A stretch of 64,000 nucleotides of DNA from NCBI RefSeq assembly GCF_003992725.1, contig NZ_RZNF01000004.1, forward strand, positions 149,992 through 213,991. The letters run 5' to 3'. Origin of the DNA: Rhodomicrobium lacus. Lineage in GTDB: Bacteria > Pseudomonadota > Alphaproteobacteria > Rhizobiales > Rhodomicrobiaceae. The notes under the pieces are model-generated. The model did not search any database and was not told the DNA's origin. It saw only the letters and a program-made list of their open reading frames with translations. The number at the start of each line of letters is the position of its first letter. Positions within the stretch are counted from its first letter, which is position 1. Shown piece after piece: positions 63,974 to 64,000 of this stretch. The position numbers and the translations under genes were made by a program.

Positions 63974-64000
63974 GTGTATAGGGGATTTGGTTTGATATCC

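Overview
The window looks like chromosomal DNA of a high-GC alphaproteobacterium of the order Hyphomicrobiales (Rhizobiales). The evidence is the block pcm-tolC-popZ-valS, the divergent tyrS/anmK pair, a bactofilin, a PopZ, an orphan ParA and the rbfA-truB-rpsO-pnp run. Together with the molybdenum-storage subunits MosA/MosB, this makes a budding or hyphal phototroph such as Rhodomicrobium a plausible source, but that is an inference. Most of the window is ordinary, dense, intact core genome.

Layout. 0-5 kb: an RND efflux adaptor/pump pair and a Dps protein. 5-11.6 kb: a Nudix hydrolase, an MFS carrier coupled to a 46-residue membrane peptide, two small glycosyltransferases of the rSAM/selenodomain-associated type, a PA0069-type radical SAM protein and RNase HII. 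11.8-24 kb: a large exported protein of unknown function, a YbjQ-like protein, a bactofilin, a Bcp-type peroxiredoxin, a 1243-residue AsmA/YhdP-like envelope protein, tyrS, anmK and a Tat-exported DUF1254/DUF1214 protein. 24-28.5 kb: rbfA, truB, rpsO and pnp, with two clear terminators. 28.5-30 kb: a small AT-richer island with a PD-(D/E)XK nuclease that appears split over two frames. 30-43 kb: an ABC1 kinase, oligoendopeptidase F, a DUF882/MepK-like murein hydrolase, a TPP enzyme overlapping an acetyltransferase, a TalC/FSA aldolase, xerC, an orphan ParA overlapping a proline-rich protein, an outer-membrane barrel and dctA. 43.8-51.7 kb: valS, popZ, tolC, pcm and tRNA-Cys.

52-63 kb is a metal and anion region. 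It holds a complete ferric-iron ABC importer (binding protein, fused permease, ATPase with a terminator), an orphan sulfate-type binding protein, a HTH/PBP-domain regulator that is frameshifted, the molybdenum storage genes mosB-mosA, and a cbtB-cbtA cobalt transporter operon with an unknown third gene. A cobalamin riboswitch lies in the cbtB leader. A CNT nucleoside transporter and a remnant of an OFA-type MFS carrier close the window.

The most notable points are the damaged regulator beside the Mo-storage genes, the unknown protein translationally coupled to CbtA under B12 control, the split nuclease, the ParA/proline-rich pair and several perfect palindromes in promoter regions. I saw no CRISPR array, rRNA, prophage or complete insertion sequence.
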